Positions 19,384 through 30,800 of a stretch of DNA of 64,000 nucleotides are shown here, one piece after another. The position numbers and the translations under genes were made by a program. Source of the DNA: Lentimonas sp. CC4. GTDB lineage: Bacteria > Verrucomicrobiota > Verrucomicrobiia > Opitutales > Coraliomargaritaceae. The stretch is taken from positions 2,876,001-2,940,000 of the forward strand of contig NZ_CACVBO010000001.1 in assembly GCF_902728235.1 (NCBI RefSeq), given 5' to 3'. Positions within the stretch are counted from its first letter, which is position 1. Every line of letters begins with the position of its first letter. The notes below the pieces were generated by a model. The model saw only the letters and a program-made list of their open reading frames with translations. It made no database searches and was not told the DNA's origin.

Positions 19384-20181
19384 ATGGAAATCGTTCGAGT
19401 CGAAAATATGGATGGCGAAATTTGTTACGGCTGCGAGGTCGGCAATCAAGTATTCCGCCTGAAAGGTGATCTATATGGCACGTTTTGTTGCTCGGAAGAG
19501 ATATTGCAACCAGTGCGCCGTTTAGCGCCTGTTGAGCCGACGGCGATCTATGGGATTGGCCTGAATTATCGTGAGCATGCCGCAGAGATGGGGTCGCCTT
19601 TGCCGGAATACCCCGTGGTCTTTATGAAGAGTATCACTTCAGTGCAGAATCCCAGTGAGCCGATTCTACTGCCGCGTCACTTGCATAGCGATCAGGTCGA
19701 CTACGAGTGTGAGTTGGCTGTGGTCATCGGGCGTGACTGTAAGAATGTGTCAGTTGAGGATGCGTTGGACTACGTGCTTGGCTATACCTGCGCAAACGAT
19801 GTGAGCGCGCGCGACTGGCAGAAAGATAATGGCGGGGGGCAATGGGTGAAGGGCAAGAGCTTTGATACATTTTGTCCGTTGGGGCCGATTTTGGTGACTG
19901 CGGATCGCATCCCAAATCCACAGATTCTGCCGATTCGAACGATCTTGAATGGTCAAATTCGACAAGAATCCTTTACTGGAGACATGATTTTCACAGTGGC
20001 CGAGATGATCGCCTTTCTCAGTGGCAGCACGACTTTACAGGCAGGGACGGTAATTCTGACTGGCACGCCGCCAGGAGTCGGCGTAGCTGCGAATCCACCG
20101 AGATTCCTTAAGCCAGGCGACGAGGTCGTCGTGGAAATTACTGGAATTGGGCGCATTCAGAATCCTGTTGTGGCTGAGTAG
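19384..20181 (+). CDS. Fumarylacetoacetate hydrolase-family protein
   Basis: A 265-residue enzyme of the FAH superfamily, which acts on beta-diketo or 2-keto acid substrates (for example decarboxylation, hydration or acylpyruvate cleavage). It has [15 protein letters not shown] and [18 protein letters not shown], the metal-ligand glutamates in [16 protein letters not shown], the domain centre [14 protein letters not shown] and the C-terminal [20 protein letters not shown] chose ATG 19384 ([11 protein letters not shown]); the frame is open 49 codons upstream, but that part is repeat copy C and unlike the family. The exact substrate cannot be told; an acylpyruvase or oxaloacetate decarboxylase activity is possible. 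Confidence 0.88.
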   Translation: MEIVRVENMDGEICYGCEVGNQVFRLKGDLYGTFCCSEEILQPVRRLAPVEPTAIYGIGLNYREHAAEMGSPLPEYPVVFMKSITSVQNPSEPILLPRHLHSDQVDYECELAVVIGRDCKNVSVEDALDYVLGYTCANDVSARDWQKDNGGGQWVKGKSFDTFCPLGPILVTADRIPNPQILPIRTILNGQIRQESFTGDMIFTVAEMIAFLSGSTTLQAGTVILTGTPPGVGVAANPPRFLKPGDEVVVEITGIGRIQNPVVAE

Positions 20182-20184
20182 AAA

Positions 20185-20272
20185 GTGATACAGGCATTCC
20201 TGCCTGTTTATGAGCGAGGGGACAGGCAGGGCGGAGGTCTGCCGTAGATGGCAGTAGCAATGCCTGTGTCAC
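20185..20272. repeat. Palindromic REP-like element
   Basis: The ends form an inverted repeat: GTGATACAGGCATT at 20185 and AATGCCTGTGTCAC ending at 20272. A second nested inverted repeat (CCTGCCTGT / ACAGGCAGG) lies inside. Bases 20232-20252 are identical to 52393-52413 (21 bases). It starts three bases after the FAH-gene stop and might act as a transcript end. Confidence 0.65.
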
Positions 20273-20348
20273 TTCGGTCGCACGTTGCTTTTAACTTGTA
20301 TTAGCCTGTGTTATTGGGCATTGGATGTGCCTTTAAAATTAAAGACTT

Positions 20349-20753
20349 ATGGAAGAAACACTTATTATCCTAAAACCCGACTGCATGGAAAAACGCATTG
20401 CTGGCGAGGTGATTACACGCTTTGAAAACGCTGGCTTCGAAATCGTCGCCTCTAAGGTGATGCAGCTCGACGGTCCGATTCTTCGTGAGCACTATGCACA
20501 CGTTGCAGATCTTCCGTTCTTTCCAGAGATTGAGGCATTCATGAGTTCGCGCACCGTGATGCCGATGATTCTGAGTGGCGAAAACGTGATCGCTAAGGTG
20601 CGTGAGTTGCTTGGGCCGACAAATTCGAAAGAAGCGCCAAAGGGCACGATTCGCGGCGACTTGGGCACTGACATGATGCGTAATGTGGTGCATGCTTCGG
20701 ATAGTCCTGAAGCTGCCGCAGCTGAAAAAGCACGTTTCTTTCCGGAGCTATAA
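20349..20753 (+). CDS. ndk: Nucleoside diphosphate kinase
   Basis: It transfers the gamma-phosphate of ATP to other NDPs through a phospho-histidine. At 134 residues it is typical. The ATP-binding lysine lies in LIILKPDCMEK, the active-site histidine in NVVHASDSPEAAAAE, and GTIRGDLG and the C-terminal FFPEL are conserved. ispF follows after 6 bases. Confidence 0.96.
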   Translation: MEETLIILKPDCMEKRIAGEVITRFENAGFEIVASKVMQLDGPILREHYAHVADLPFFPEIEAFMSSRTVMPMILSGENVIAKVRELLGPTNSKEAPKGTIRGDLGTDMMRNVVHASDSPEAAAAEKARFFPEL

Positions 20754-20759
20754 AATATT

Positions 20760-21239
20760 GTGAAGGTTAAAACCGGACTTGGCCTAGATAGTCATCGCTT
20801 TGTTGAAGGCGATACGGACAAGCCGTTTATACTCGGGGGTGTCGTCTTTGACGATGCCCCTGCGTTGTCCGGTAATAGTGATGCAGATGTGATTCTGCAT
20901 GCAGTGACGGATGCGATTAGCGGCGTCACTGGTGTGACCGTGATTGGTGCGGTCGCTGATAAGATGTGCCGTGAGGGCATTACGGATAGTAAAGCATATT
21001 TGGCAGTCGCGCTTGAGAGCTTGGGCGACTGGCAACTCACGCACGTCTCGATCGTGCTAGAGTGCTTGCGCCCTAAAATTGACCCGAAGGTGCCGGTGCT
21101 ACGTGCATCGGTTGCTGCGTTACTAGGTCTGGAAGTCGCGGATGTGTGCATCACTGCAACGACTGGTGAACAGCTCAATGATGTCGGTCGCGGGTTCGGC
21201 ATACATGCCAGTGTCGTGGTTACGGCGGTGGCTGAGTAG
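20760..21239 (+). CDS. ispF: 2-C-methyl-D-erythritol 2,4-cyclodiphosphate synthase, divergent
   Basis: IspF cyclises CDP-methylerythritol phosphate in the non-mevalonate isoprenoid pathway. The metal ligands are visible: D and H in GLDSHRF, and the third ligand in NSDADVILHAVTDAISG. The C-terminal ATTGEQLNDVGRG keeps the glutamate of the usual TTTE motif. The middle differs from the common family: the loop that normally reads GDIGxxFPDTD is replaced by GVTVIGAVADKMCREGITDS. This looks like a separate subfamily rather than a damaged gene. It starts at GTG 20760, six bases after the ndk stop, so translation may be coupled. Confidence 0.85.
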   Translation: MKVKTGLGLDSHRFVEGDTDKPFILGGVVFDDAPALSGNSDADVILHAVTDAISGVTGVTVIGAVADKMCREGITDSKAYLAVALESLGDWQLTHVSIVLECLRPKIDPKVPVLRASVAALLGLEVADVCITATTGEQLNDVGRGFGIHASVVVTAVAE

Positions 21240-21302
21240 GCACTTCATTTTGGGAGGGACGACCTCCGCGTCGTAGCTGACAGTCTGCGTGGTATCAGCC
21301 AC

Positions 21303-21335
21303 AAAAAAAGCGACCTTCAAAATAGAAGGCCGCTT
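21303..21335 (-). terminator. Terminator of the sucA-sucB-lpdA operon
   Basis: An 11-bp stem (AAGCGACCTTC / GAAGGCCGCTT, one mismatch) is followed on the minus strand by a seven-base T-run. It lies 22 bases past the lpdA stop. An inverted repeat rich in GACGACCTCCGCGTCG occupies 21255-21275 on the other side. Confidence 0.82.
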
Positions 21336-21356
21336 GGTGTTAAGTTGGTTGTGAGT

Positions 21357-22748
21357 CTACGCGCTGTGTAGTGCGTTGCCGTCAACTGCGAGTGCGGCTT
21401 CCTTGATCGCTTCACTGATTGTTGGATGCGCGTGCACGGTGCGTGCGAGGTCTTCGGCGCTACCACCATATTCCATGTGAGCGACTGCGGAGGCAATGAG
21501 CTCCGAGGCGCCTTTGCCGATGACTTGCACGCCGAGGATGCGATCTGTTTTCTTGTCCGCAACGACCTTAGCAAAACCGTCAGTCGCATCGCTTGCAATG
21601 GCACGTCCGTTACCCGCGAAGTTGAATTTGCCAACCTTAGTTTCGTAGCCTTGTTCTTTCGCTGCGGCATCGCCGAGGCCGACGCTGGCGATTTCTGGGT
21701 CGGTGTAGATGACATTAGGAATGACGTCGTAATTGACGTGTCCAGCTTGTCCTGCGATGCGTTCAACACAGGCCACGGCTTCTTCCTCTGCCTTATGCGC
21801 AAGCATTGGGCCGGGGATGACGTCACCAATCGCATAGATTCCAGGAGCGGATGTCTTGAAGTGTGCATCCACTGGAATACGGCCTTTCTCGTCGGTTGTA
21901 ATGCCGACTGTTTCGAGGCCAAGACGATCGGTGTATGGCTTGCGTCCAACAGCGACGAGCACCTTGTCGACTTCAAATTCAATCTCCTTGCCAGCTTTTT
22001 CAGCTGTAAGGATTTGCTTGCCCTTCGACTGTTTGATGCCGGTGACCTTCGTCTTGAGGTGGAAATTGAGACCCTGCTTCTTCAGCAGGCGTTCGGCCAT
22101 TTTTGACACATCCTTATCGTAGGTCGGAGCGATGACTGGAAGGAATTCGATGACGTTGACCTCTGCGCCGAGACGCGCCCATACAGAACCAAGCTCTAGG
22201 CCGATGGCACCTGCGCCGATGACGGCTAGCTTTTCAGGGACTTCCTTGAAGGCAATGGCTCCAGTGCTGCTCACTACAGTTTCGCCGTCAAAGGGGAGGA
22301 ACGGAAGTTCGATCGAAGTGGAACCTGTTGCGATGATGATGTGCTTCGCATGGAGCGTGGTGTCTTGCACGCGCACCTTGTTATCTCCGTCAAGAACACC
22401 GAGTCCGTTAAAGACTTGGATCTTATTGGCCTTCATCAAGTGCTGAATGCCTCCGCAGAGTTGGGCGACGGTTTTGTCCTTCTTCGCCATCAATTGCTCT
22501 ATGCTGATAGAGAGGTTAGTCAGATCAATGCCGTGTGCTGCTGCGCCGTGACCAGCGAAGTGATACATCTCGGTGGAGTGTAGCAGTGCCTTGCTTGGAA
22601 TGCAGCCGACGTTGAGACATGTGCCGCCGAGTGTCTTGCTTTTTTCGACAAGGGCAGTCTTGAGGCCGAGTTGAGCGCCGCGAATGGCTGCGACGTATCC
22701 GCCAGGGCCGGAGCCGATGACGACGAGATCGAAGTTGTTTTCAGACAT
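21357..22748 (-). CDS. lpdA: Dihydrolipoyl dehydrogenase (E3)
   Basis: This FAD enzyme reoxidises dihydrolipoyl groups of 2-oxoacid dehydrogenase complexes with NAD+. It has the N-terminal dinucleotide fold [14 protein letters not shown], the redox disulfide [13 protein letters not shown], the NAD fold [15 protein letters not shown], the FAD motif GIYAIGDV and the C-terminal active-site His-Glu pair in HAHPTISEA. At 463 residues it is full-length. It is the last gene of the sucA-sucB-lpdA operon and follows sucB after 46 bases. Confidence 0.97.
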   Translation of the reverse strand: MSENNFDLVVIGSGPGGYVAAIRGAQLGLKTALVEKSKTLGGTCLNVGCIPSKALLHSTEMYHFAGHGAAAHGIDLTNLSISIEQLMAKKDKTVAQLCGGIQHLMKANKIQVFNGLGVLDGDNKVRVQDTTLHAKHIIIATGSTSIELPFLPFDGETVVSSTGAIAFKEVPEKLAVIGAGAIGLELGSVWARLGAEVNVIEFLPVIAPTYDKDVSKMAERLLKKQGLNFHLKTKVTGIKQSKGKQILTAEKAGKEIEFEVDKVLVAVGRKPYTDRLGLETVGITTDEKGRIPVDAHFKTSAPGIYAIGDVIPGPMLAHKAEEEAVACVERIAGQAGHVNYDVIPNVIYTDPEIASVGLGDAAAKEQGYETKVGKFNFAGNGRAIASDATDGFAKVVADKKTDRILGVQVIGKGASELIASAVAHMEYGGSAEDLARTVHAHPTISEAIKEAALAVDGNALHSA

Positions 22749-22794
22749 GATATAAATTGCTAATGGCTAATGAATAATAGCGAATGATGATTGG

Positions 22795-24024
22795 CTAGAT
22801 GCCGAAGAGTAGGCGACTTGGATCTTCGATCGCGTCCTTGATCTTATTCAAGAAGGTCACGGCTTCTTTGCCATCGATCAGGCGATGGTCGTAGCTGAGG
22901 GCGAGATACATCATTGGGCGAATGACGATTTCGCCATTCACGACGACTGCGCGCTCGGTGATATTATGCAGGCCGAGAATCGCTGGCTGTGGATAGTTGA
23001 TGATTGGCGTGCTGAGCATCGACCCGTAAATGCCACCGTTGGAGATGGTGAAGACGCCGCCTTCGAGGTCGCTCATTTGGATCTTACCATCACGGGCTGC
23101 TTTCGCATAACCGATGATGTCTTGTTCGATTTCAGCGAAGCCCTTTTGGTCGCAGTCACGAATCGTTGGCACCATCAGTCCCTTGTCTGTGCCGACGGCT
23201 ACGCCGATATCATAAAAGTGCTGTGTGACGATTTCGTTGCCTTCGATGCGTGCGTTGACAGCGGGCACTGCCTGTAGGGCATGTGTGACTGCCTTCGTGA
23301 AGAAGGACATGAAGCCAAGCTTGATGCCGTGGCGCTCAACGAATTTCTCCTGATGCTGCTTGCGCAACTTCATGACGGAGCTCATGTCGACTTCGTTAAA
23401 GGTAGTGAGTAATGCGCACTCTTGTGTCGCAGTCACGAGGCGCTCTGCGATCTTGCGACGCAGCGGGCTCATCTTCTTGCGAGTTTCGCGTGTCGCTGGA
23501 TCAACGGCGACTGGAGCCGCTTTGGGTGCAGCGGGCGTTGGAGTGGCTGCTGCCGTAGCAGGTGCCGCTGCTGCAGATAAGATGTCGGATTTCGTGACGC
23601 GTCCGTCTTTACCAGAGCCAGTGATGGCAGCGGTGTTGACGCCCGTTTCTTCAGCCGCCTTGCGGGCAGCGGGGGAGAGTGGGTGCTGTGTGCCAGAGGT
23701 TGCTGGAGCGGTCGCTTCAACTTCTGCGGCCGCAGGTGCGGACGCTTCTGTGGCAGGGGCTGCCTCACTGCCACCTGCGGGTGCTGTGGCGCTTTCGTCG
23801 ATTGTCGCGACGACTTGGCCGATGTCGACTTCGTCATCCACTGCAACTTGCAGTGTAATAACGCCAGCGACTTCAGCGTTCGCCTCAGAGGTGATCTTGT
23901 CGGTTTCCAGTTCGAAGATCGCCTGACCTTCTGTGACGTAGTCGCCGTCTTTTACATGCCAAGCGGCGAGGATGCCGCTGCTGATGGATTCGCCCATCGC
24001 GGGGATTTTAACTTCAGTAGCCAT
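22795..24024 (-). CDS. sucB: Dihydrolipoyllysine-residue succinyltransferase (E2 of 2-oxoglutarate dehydrogenase)
   Basis: The E2 core of the 2-oxoglutarate dehydrogenase complex transfers the succinyl group from lipoyl lysine to CoA. The N-terminal lipoyl domain has its lysine in [14 protein letters not shown]. An Ala/Pro linker follows (residues ~85-120), then the E3/E1-binding domain ([16 protein letters not shown]), a second linker and the catalytic domain with the HxxxDG active site [16 protein letters not shown] at the C-terminus. A single lipoyl domain and 409 residues fit OdhB/SucB better than the pyruvate-type E2. It lies 53 bases after sucA. Confidence 0.95.
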   Translation of the reverse strand: MATEVKIPAMGESISSGILAAWHVKDGDYVTEGQAIFELETDKITSEANAEVAGVITLQVAVDDEVDIGQVVATIDESATAPAGGSEAAPATEASAPAAAEVEATAPATSGTQHPLSPAARKAAEETGVNTAAITGSGKDGRVTKSDILSAAAAPATAAATPTPAAPKAAPVAVDPATRETRKKMSPLRRKIAERLVTATQECALLTTFNEVDMSSVMKLRKQHQEKFVERHGIKLGFMSFFTKAVTHALQAVPAVNARIEGNEIVTQHFYDIGVAVGTDKGLMVPTIRDCDQKGFAEIEQDIIGYAKAARDGKIQMSDLEGGVFTISNGGIYGSMLSTPIINYPQPAILGLHNITERAVVVNGEIVIRPMMYLALSYDHRLIDGKEAVTFLNKIKDAIEDPSRLLFGI

Positions 24025-24077
24025 AATGTGAGTGAGAACGTTTTATAAAATTGAAAGGTTTGGAGGAGTTGTGAGCG

Positions 24078-26813
24078 TTAAGCGCCGAATGCTTCTTTAA
24101 CGAGCTTGGCTTGTTCGCGTTTGTGTAAGGCGAGCGAACCAACGGCAGGGCTGGCTGCTTCGTCGCGGCCGGCATAACGTGGCATCTGCTCGATGCTTTC
24201 CATAAGGCGCGGTGCGATGAATGTCCAACCACCCATATTTTTGGGCTCTTCTTGGCACCATACGATGTCTTTGGCCTTCGGGTAATTTGCGGTGATTCGT
24301 TTGAGTAGTTCGGTGTTGAGCGGGTAGAATTGCTCGATGCGAACGATCGCGGTGTCCTTGATGTCATTTGCATCGCGATGAGCGATTAGGTCGTAGTAGA
24401 CCTTGCCAGAGCAAAATACGATACTCTTGGCGGTTTTCTTTGCTACGGTCTCATCGTCGAGAATCGACCAGAATTCGTTGTCGGTAAAGTGCTCCACTTT
24501 AGAGACGCAGTCCTTATGGCGCAGCAGGCTCTTAGGAGCCATGATGATCAATGGCTTCTTAAATTCGCGCTTCATTTGGCGACGCAGCACGTGGAAATAT
24601 TGTGCGGGAGTCGTCAAGTTGCAGACTTGGATGTTGTTCTCTGCGCAGGCTTGAAGGAAGCGTTCGAGGCGAGCGGAAGAGTGCTCCGGTCCCTGGCCTT
24701 CGTAGCCGTGCGGTAGCAGCATGACGAGTCCGCTGAGGCGTCCCCACTTGGACTCGCTGCATGTCAGGAATTGGTCGATGATTACCTGCGCTCCGTTAAC
24801 GAAGTCGCCAAATTGCGCCTCCCACATGGAGAGCATTTGCGGGTAGTCGAGCGAGTAGCCGTAGTCGAAGCCCAGGACGGCAGCCTCAGATAGGAGCGAG
24901 TTATGCACGCAGAACTGCGCTTGTCCTTCTTTTAAGTCGAGGAGTGGCACGTAGCGTTCGCGTGTTTCATTATCGTAAAGCACAGAGTGGCGGTGACTGA
25001 AGGTGCCGCGTTCACTGTCTTGGCCGCTCAAGCGGACGGGAGTGCCATCCATTAACAAGCTACCAAATGCAAGTGCTTCGCCCATGCCCCAGTCGATGCC
25101 GCTGTCGGCATTGAAGGCCTTGAGCTTGGTGTTGAGCTGGCGGATGATCTTTTTGTTTGCGTTGAAGCCTTCGGGGAATTGCACCATGCGCTCGGCAATG
25201 TGCTTGAGCTGTGCCTTGGGCACACGGGTGTCGAAGCCCTTGAAGTTGTAAGGCGGTTGCTGCTTAGCGGTCGACTCGGAAAGTAGGTCGCCCTTGAGGC
25301 TTTCTTCCTTCTTCGCAATTTCATAGGCAGCTTCGAGGCGTGCGTGGTAGTTCGACTCAATCGTGTCGATCTCCTCACGCGTGAACTCTCCAGATGCGAC
25401 CAAACGATCACCTAGTGCACGGCCAATCGGCTGCATACTAGAGATCTTCTTGTAAAGTGTCGGTTGAGTGAATGCCGGCTCATCGGACTCATTGTGTCCG
25501 TGTTTACGCCAGCAATACATATCGATTACCACATCACTGCCAAAGGTTTGACGGTAGTCGAATGCAGCTTCGATCGCGGCAATTGTAGCGAGCGGATCGT
25601 TGCCATTCACGTGGAAAATGGGTGCATCTACGATTTTAGCAACGTCCGTGCAGTAGCGACTCGAGCGCGCTTCATCGGGGCCAGTTGTGAAACCAATCTG
25701 GTTATTCACAACGAGGTGGATCGTGCCGCCAGTGCGGTAGCCTGGTAGTTGTGAGAAGTTAAAGACTTCGGAAACGACGCCCTGACCTGCGATGGCTGCG
25801 TCACCATGGATCAATACCGGTAGCACACGCTTACGCTCAGTGTCGCCGATAATACGCTGACGTGCGCGAGCCTTGCCTTCAACTACAGGGTCAACTGCTT
25901 CGAGGTGACTCGGGTTAGCAGCCAAGCGGATTTCGACAGGGTGGCCTTCGCTCGTCTTGCGCTTAGTTTCGAAGCCGAGGTGATATTTTACGTCGCCGTC
26001 GCCATGTATGGTGTCGGGGATGTAGTTCTCCGAGAATTCGCGGAAGATGTATTCGAAGGACTTGCCTAGGAAGTTAGCCAACACATTGAGACGGCCACGG
26101 TGAGCCATGCCCATTACGATTTCATCCACATTGTTCTGTCCGCAACGTTCAAAAATACTCTCTAAGCAAGCAATCAGAGTTTCACCGCCTTCGAGTGAGA
26201 AACGCTTCTGGCCAACGTAGCGTGTCTGTAGGAAATTCTCAAAGTCCTCCGCCTGCATGATCGTGCGGACGATGCGCTCCTTTTCCTCCTTGGAGAAGCT
26301 GGGGATGAAGCATTCTGGCTCGATGCGCGCCTGTAACCAGCGGCGTCGGGGCGTTTCCTGAATATGAATATACTCAAAGCCGACGGTGTGGCAGTAAGTC
26401 TTATCTAGGCGTTCAAGCAACTCGCGTGCAGTCATTTCGACTCCGTTCAAATAGTTACCTGTATGAAATACAGTATCCAGATCCGCTTCATCCAGTCCCA
26501 GGCGCTCAAGCGTGAGGCGAGGGTTCATCGGCGCCTCCTTCGTCAATGGATTGAACTTAGCGATCGTATGCCCGATCGAGCGGTAGGCGTAGATCGCGCC
26601 GATCAGTCGTGACTGCTTGCTAGCAATCGTATCTGATGCGGAATAGTCGGCCGTCGTAGCCGAAGTTTTGCTACCACTGCTTTGGGCGAGTTCGAAGCCT
26701 TCAAAGAAGGCGCGCCACTCGGGAGTGAGGGAGGCAGGGCTGGATAGCCAAGTCTCGTAGTTCTGGTCGATCAGGTCTGCGTTCCAACGGCTGGCAATTG
26801 TAGAGTGCTTCAT
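24078..26813 (-). CDS. sucA: 2-oxoglutarate dehydrogenase, E1 component
   Basis: This thiamine-diphosphate enzyme decarboxylates 2-oxoglutarate and passes succinyl to the E2 lipoyl group. At 911 residues it is typical. The N-terminal E2-binding peptide ([29 protein letters not shown]) is spread over the start; [15 protein letters not shown], the diphosphate-binding [17 protein letters not shown] and [18 protein letters not shown] follow; the transketolase-like C-terminal part includes [11 protein letters not shown] and [17 protein letters not shown]. It heads the sucA-sucB-lpdA operon. Presence of this complex beside nifJ in the window indicates an oxidative TCA cycle as well as ferredoxin-linked pyruvate oxidation. 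Confidence 0.97.
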   Translation of the reverse strand: MKHSTIASRWNADLIDQNYETWLSSPASLTPEWRAFFEGFELAQSSGSKTSATTADYSASDTIASKQSRLIGAIYAYRSIGHTIAKFNPLTKEAPMNPRLTLERLGLDEADLDTVFHTGNYLNGVEMTARELLERLDKTYCHTVGFEYIHIQETPRRRWLQARIEPECFIPSFSKEEKERIVRTIMQAEDFENFLQTRYVGQKRFSLEGGETLIACLESIFERCGQNNVDEIVMGMAHRGRLNVLANFLGKSFEYIFREFSENYIPDTIHGDGDVKYHLGFETKRKTSEGHPVEIRLAANPSHLEAVDPVVEGKARARQRIIGDTERKRVLPVLIHGDAAIAGQGVVSEVFNFSQLPGYRTGGTIHLVVNNQIGFTTGPDEARSSRYCTDVAKIVDAPIFHVNGNDPLATIAAIEAAFDYRQTFGSDVVIDMYCWRKHGHNESDEPAFTQPTLYKKISSMQPIGRALGDRLVASGEFTREEIDTIESNYHARLEAAYEIAKKEESLKGDLLSESTAKQQPPYNFKGFDTRVPKAQLKHIAERMVQFPEGFNANKKIIRQLNTKLKAFNADSGIDWGMGEALAFGSLLMDGTPVRLSGQDSERGTFSHRHSVLYDNETRERYVPLLDLKEGQAQFCVHNSLLSEAAVLGFDYGYSLDYPQMLSMWEAQFGDFVNGAQVIIDQFLTCSESKWGRLSGLVMLLPHGYEGQGPEHSSARLERFLQACAENNIQVCNLTTPAQYFHVLRRQMKREFKKPLIIMAPKSLLRHKDCVSKVEHFTDNEFWSILDDETVAKKTAKSIVFCSGKVYYDLIAHRDANDIKDTAIVRIEQFYPLNTELLKRITANYPKAKDIVWCQEEPKNMGGWTFIAPRLMESIEQMPRYAGRDEAASPAVGSLALHKREQAKLVKEAFGA

Positions 26814-27010
26814 AGCGTCTTTTGATGGGATAAAGATTAGAACCTAGGAATTAGCTATTAGCGTTACAAATCTTAAAACTTAATTGTCGGGGTTATTTGA
26901 AATGCTAATACTGAAATAACTTGATGCCACGGATTTTGTCTTGAGGTAAAGCTATTGTGCTTGATTTACAGCTTCATTCCTTATGGGCTTGCCCCTGTTG
27001 TAGAGGGCTT

Positions 27011-27238
27011 ATGAGTATATCTATTATGGATCAAGATAGGCTTAAGTTAGATTTACAATACATCACGTTGGCATGCGAGTTACCTGAAGCTGAGAGCCTT
27101 GGGGCTGTGCTCGCTCGACTGGATGCCTATGCGAAAACTCCCGATCTGCCAGATCGCTTACTCCACTATTTGACAAAGCGCAGTTATGCCAAGGCATTGA
27201 ACTGGCTCGATAATCCAGATACGCCGCACCACCCATGA
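27011..27238 (+). CDS. Small hypothetical protein coupled to the SUI1 gene
   Basis: A protein of about 75 residues with no recognised domain. Its central part (LQYITLACELPEAESLGAVLARLDAYAKT) looks helical and its end (YAKALNWLDNPDTPHHP) is basic to aromatic. The stop codon overlaps the start of the next gene (ATGA), so the two are translationally coupled. The frame is open from GTG 26957, but ATG 27011, which has AGAGGG shortly before it, is the best start; ATG 27026 is also possible. Confidence 0.65.
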   Translation: MSISIMDQDRLKLDLQYITLACELPEAESLGAVLARLDAYAKTPDLPDRLLHYLTKRSYAKALNWLDNPDTPHHP

Positions 27239-27633
27239 GCAAACGATCAAAACATAAAATTTCGACCGACAGCGCGGATAGTTCGTTCGCAAGCAACCCG
27301 TTTGGCGCACTAGATACAGGAGGCTTACCCAGCGGCCCGACGCAGGAGCAAATGCGTCCGAAACGCGCGGACAAGAAGCCTAAGTCTAAAGGGCGCGTCG
27401 AAGTGCGCCGCGAAAAAGCGGGTCGTGGTGGCAAGACCGTGACGACTTTGAAAGAGTTTTCCACAAATGTGCCACTCAAAGAGCTAGAGGCGATGGCCTT
27501 TAAGTTGAAGAAGACTTGCGCATGTGGTGGAGCTTTAAAGGGGAGGGCGATTGAACTGCAGGGAGATGTGTGCGATCGGGTGATGGGTGAACTCGAAAAA
27601 CTCGGCTATAAACCAGTTCGCGCTGGCGGGTAG
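27235..27633 (+). CDS. SUI1/eIF1-like translation initiation factor
   Basis: The C-terminal ~75 residues form a SUI1 domain as in E. coli YciH: RVEVRREKAGRGGKTVTTLKEF, then LKKTCACGGALKGRAIELQGD and the end ELEKLGYKPVRAGG. These proteins resemble eukaryotic eIF1 and can influence start-codon fidelity, though their exact bacterial role is unclear. The N-terminal ~55 residues are low-complexity and basic (PKRADKKPKSKGR). At 132 residues it is longer than YciH (about 108) because of this extension. It overlaps the preceding small gene by 4 bases. Confidence 0.9.
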   Translation: MSKRSKHKISTDSADSSFASNPFGALDTGGLPSGPTQEQMRPKRADKKPKSKGRVEVRREKAGRGGKTVTTLKEFSTNVPLKELEAMAFKLKKTCACGGALKGRAIELQGDVCDRVMGELEKLGYKPVRAGG

Positions 27634-27898
27634 TTCGGTGTGCGTTTTTTTGTCACTGATTGCAGTCAATGTATCAATTCGACGGATACGATGGATTAAT
27701 CCAGTGGCGAGACGGTTTTGCACTTTTTCATTTAAAAAAAGCCGTCATAGTGCATTTGCAAGGCAATCATTATCAACGCCTTGTAAAAATATAAGAATAA
27801 TCAAGTGAAGCGCGCTTCTACGCTTGTCATCCGATCGAAGTGACTGTGTTAACTAAGGAGTATCCCCAATACATCCTAGTTAACCCCTATCTTATTCT

Positions 27899-30800
27899 AT
27901 GCCAGTATATTCTTCTGGGACTCCTTGGGCATACCTGCCTCGCGTTTTTACCATTAGCGCTTTTAGTTTCTTTTGTGCCGCCACGGCATTTGCGGTTTTA
28001 CCGACTCCCAAGCACGCTTGGGATTTTACAAATGGCTCGGGAGCCGATTCAGGGTCGATCGGCACCACGGATCTAATTATCTCGCAGGCGTCTAAAGTCG
28101 CTGACCGTGATGGCAACGCGAATGCGGCACTCGATTTTGATGGAATCAATGACGATGCAGTGACCAGTAGTAATAACCTGATCTATAATCCACATGCGGA
28201 TGCTGGGGGCTCTGGTAAAGTCTCGATTTCTGGCTGGTTCAAGATGGATCCGTCCTACGTCGGCTCAGGCACTGACCAGCTCTTTAGTATCGAGAAGAAG
28301 TATGTGCTCTCATATGCCGACGGAGCCTTTCAGCCATATTTTGATGGTTCTGCAGGGCTGGACTCCTATGGCGAAGGTTATAATGACGGCGCATGGCACC
28401 ACTTTGTCATGCAAAATGACGGACTACAGACGCAGTTTTACCTAGACGGTTCATTGGTCGTTTCATTTAGCGAGGCGATGTCAAATTTGGATAGTTTGAG
28501 TAAGAAATCAGGCTTTGGTGCTGATTTTCGCGGACGTGCTAGGCATTTTGAAGGTTCACTGGATGATCTTCAATATTTCGATGTGATACTGACGTCAGCG
28601 CAAATCCGTGAGCTTGCTGGTTTGTCGACACTGCCACCAGTTGCTCAAAATGACATTTATCTAATCGTTGAAAATCAAGCACGTTCAATCTCTGCCCCTG
28701 GTGTGCTTCAGAATGACTACGATGCGGATGGTGATGCCTTGGTCGCTACACTCGTTACAGAGCCGTCTTCAGGCACATTAACCTTCGATGCGGATGGCTC
28801 TTTCGATTATACTCCCGCGACTGATTTCACTGGCGATGTATCATTTACATATAAAGCTGATGAATCGACATCGAGTGACTTATACTCATCGAATGTCGTG
28901 ACTGTCACATTGCAAGTCGTCGCTGAAAGCCAGGTCTTGACGAGTGCTGAAGTGGCTCAGATTAACACCGACTTAGATCTTTCGCTTAGTGGACCACTGG
29001 ATGCTCGAGCCCTCGATCTGGCGGCCATTGTTAAACCGCAAGGTAGCGGAGCATGGCGCACGGATGCAGAGGCTCGTATTGAATCCAGTCGAAAGTCGGA
29101 CCTGACGGTCGAAGTCGTAGATGCATTGGGCAATCCAATTCAGGGCGCGACGGTTACCGTGAATCAAAGCAACAGTGCCTTTAAGTTTAGCGGTTCGGTC
29201 AAAGCGTTTGACGTGAATAATGGCAAAAATAACTTTACAGGCACATTGACGACGGCGCTTTGGAAGTCCCGTGCACTTGCGCTGTTTAATGCGCTTGGCA
29301 CAAACAATGCACTCAAGCCCAAGCTGGATCAGTCGAATAGTTCGGCAAGTGCCGCAGTTGATTTGATTAATTGGACTGAAGCCGAGAATATTCCGGTGCG
29401 TGGGCATACCGCAATGTGGCCAGGCACAGCCAGCCTCGCGGATGTGGATGACTTGGGTTTTGACCCGACTGATTCTACTGATGTTGATTGGGATCAAGAT
29501 GCCTATGATTCGTTGATGAATCATTTGTCTCCCTATGTTCGCAACAAAGTCGAAGAATACATTGCCGCACGCCAAGGGGGAGGGGACTTGACTGCAGCTC
29601 GAGCCGCGGTGAAGGCTGCTGCAAATACTGAGGTTCAAAACTGGGTCTCCAATAGTCCTGGAGGATTGCAGTATTACAAGACTCCGGAACATCGCACCAG
29701 TAGCACGTTAACGACGCAGACGAGCCATGCAAAAGGTTGGAATGTCTATGAGTGGGACGTGATCAATGAAACCATTACCAACACATTGCTGATGGAGATC
29801 ATCGACGATCCTGCGACAACAGCAGTCGATGAAGGCATGCAATGTATGGCTCAATGGATGAACACCGCACGTGCGGCAATGGATGCGTGGAATCCATCTG
29901 CAAAACTATTGATCAACGATTATCAAATCATATCCGCAAAATCCTCAAGTCTTGTGCCCGATAGTAATGGCACGAGCTATGCAACGCGTTCGACGATTCT
30001 GAAAGAACGACTGGACCAGGTCATTAACGATGGTGGCGCGCTGGAGTCGATTGGCTTCCAGAGTCGTTTTAAATTCGAGCACCCAGATCCTACGACACTC
30101 TATTCTCGTTTGGTAGATTTTGGTAATGAATACAACCTCCCGATGTGTGGCACTGAATTTGAAATTTGGGATGGTGGGCGTTTAGATGATGCGTCCAATA
30201 AGAATTTCACTGAGTTCGAACGTGCGCAAATGACTGAAGAGATCTTAACCACATATTTCAGTCATCCGTTAGTGTATGGTTTGACTGTGTGGTCCTTCGC
30301 TGGTGATCCCAGCGAACCGCAATTCATGATGGGCTATGATGGCTCGCTGAATCTAAACGCATTGGCATGGTATTATTTACATCGTATACGCTACACTTCG
30401 CAGAACGTTAGCGATGTCAGCGATGCCAATGGAGCCGCGACGCTGCGAGGCTTTCATGGTGAGTATGATGTATCCGTTTCTTATGCTGGCAGCACCGGCC
30501 ATGCATTGACTACTACACTGACAGCAGATGGCACCATTCAGGTGCAATTGTCAGATGTCAGTTTGGCTCCGTTTGAGCCAACCGCGAATGGAATCACATT
30601 AGAAGATTGGCAGTTTGATGACCTGGTCGACACCCAACTCAAAGACACTCACAATGCTGCGAGTAACACGGCATTCAACGGATTCACTCCAAACATAGTG
30701 ACTGATGGAGATGGCTCAATTGTCGTGACGTCCGGTTCCGATCAATACAAAACCTCTGGTAGCTTAAGCATCGGCTCTAGGACGACGGGGCGCTACGAGT

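Noticed and set aside
27840-28076. Frame overlapping the start of the modular GH10 gene
   Set aside because: It overlaps the signal-peptide region in another frame and shows no features.
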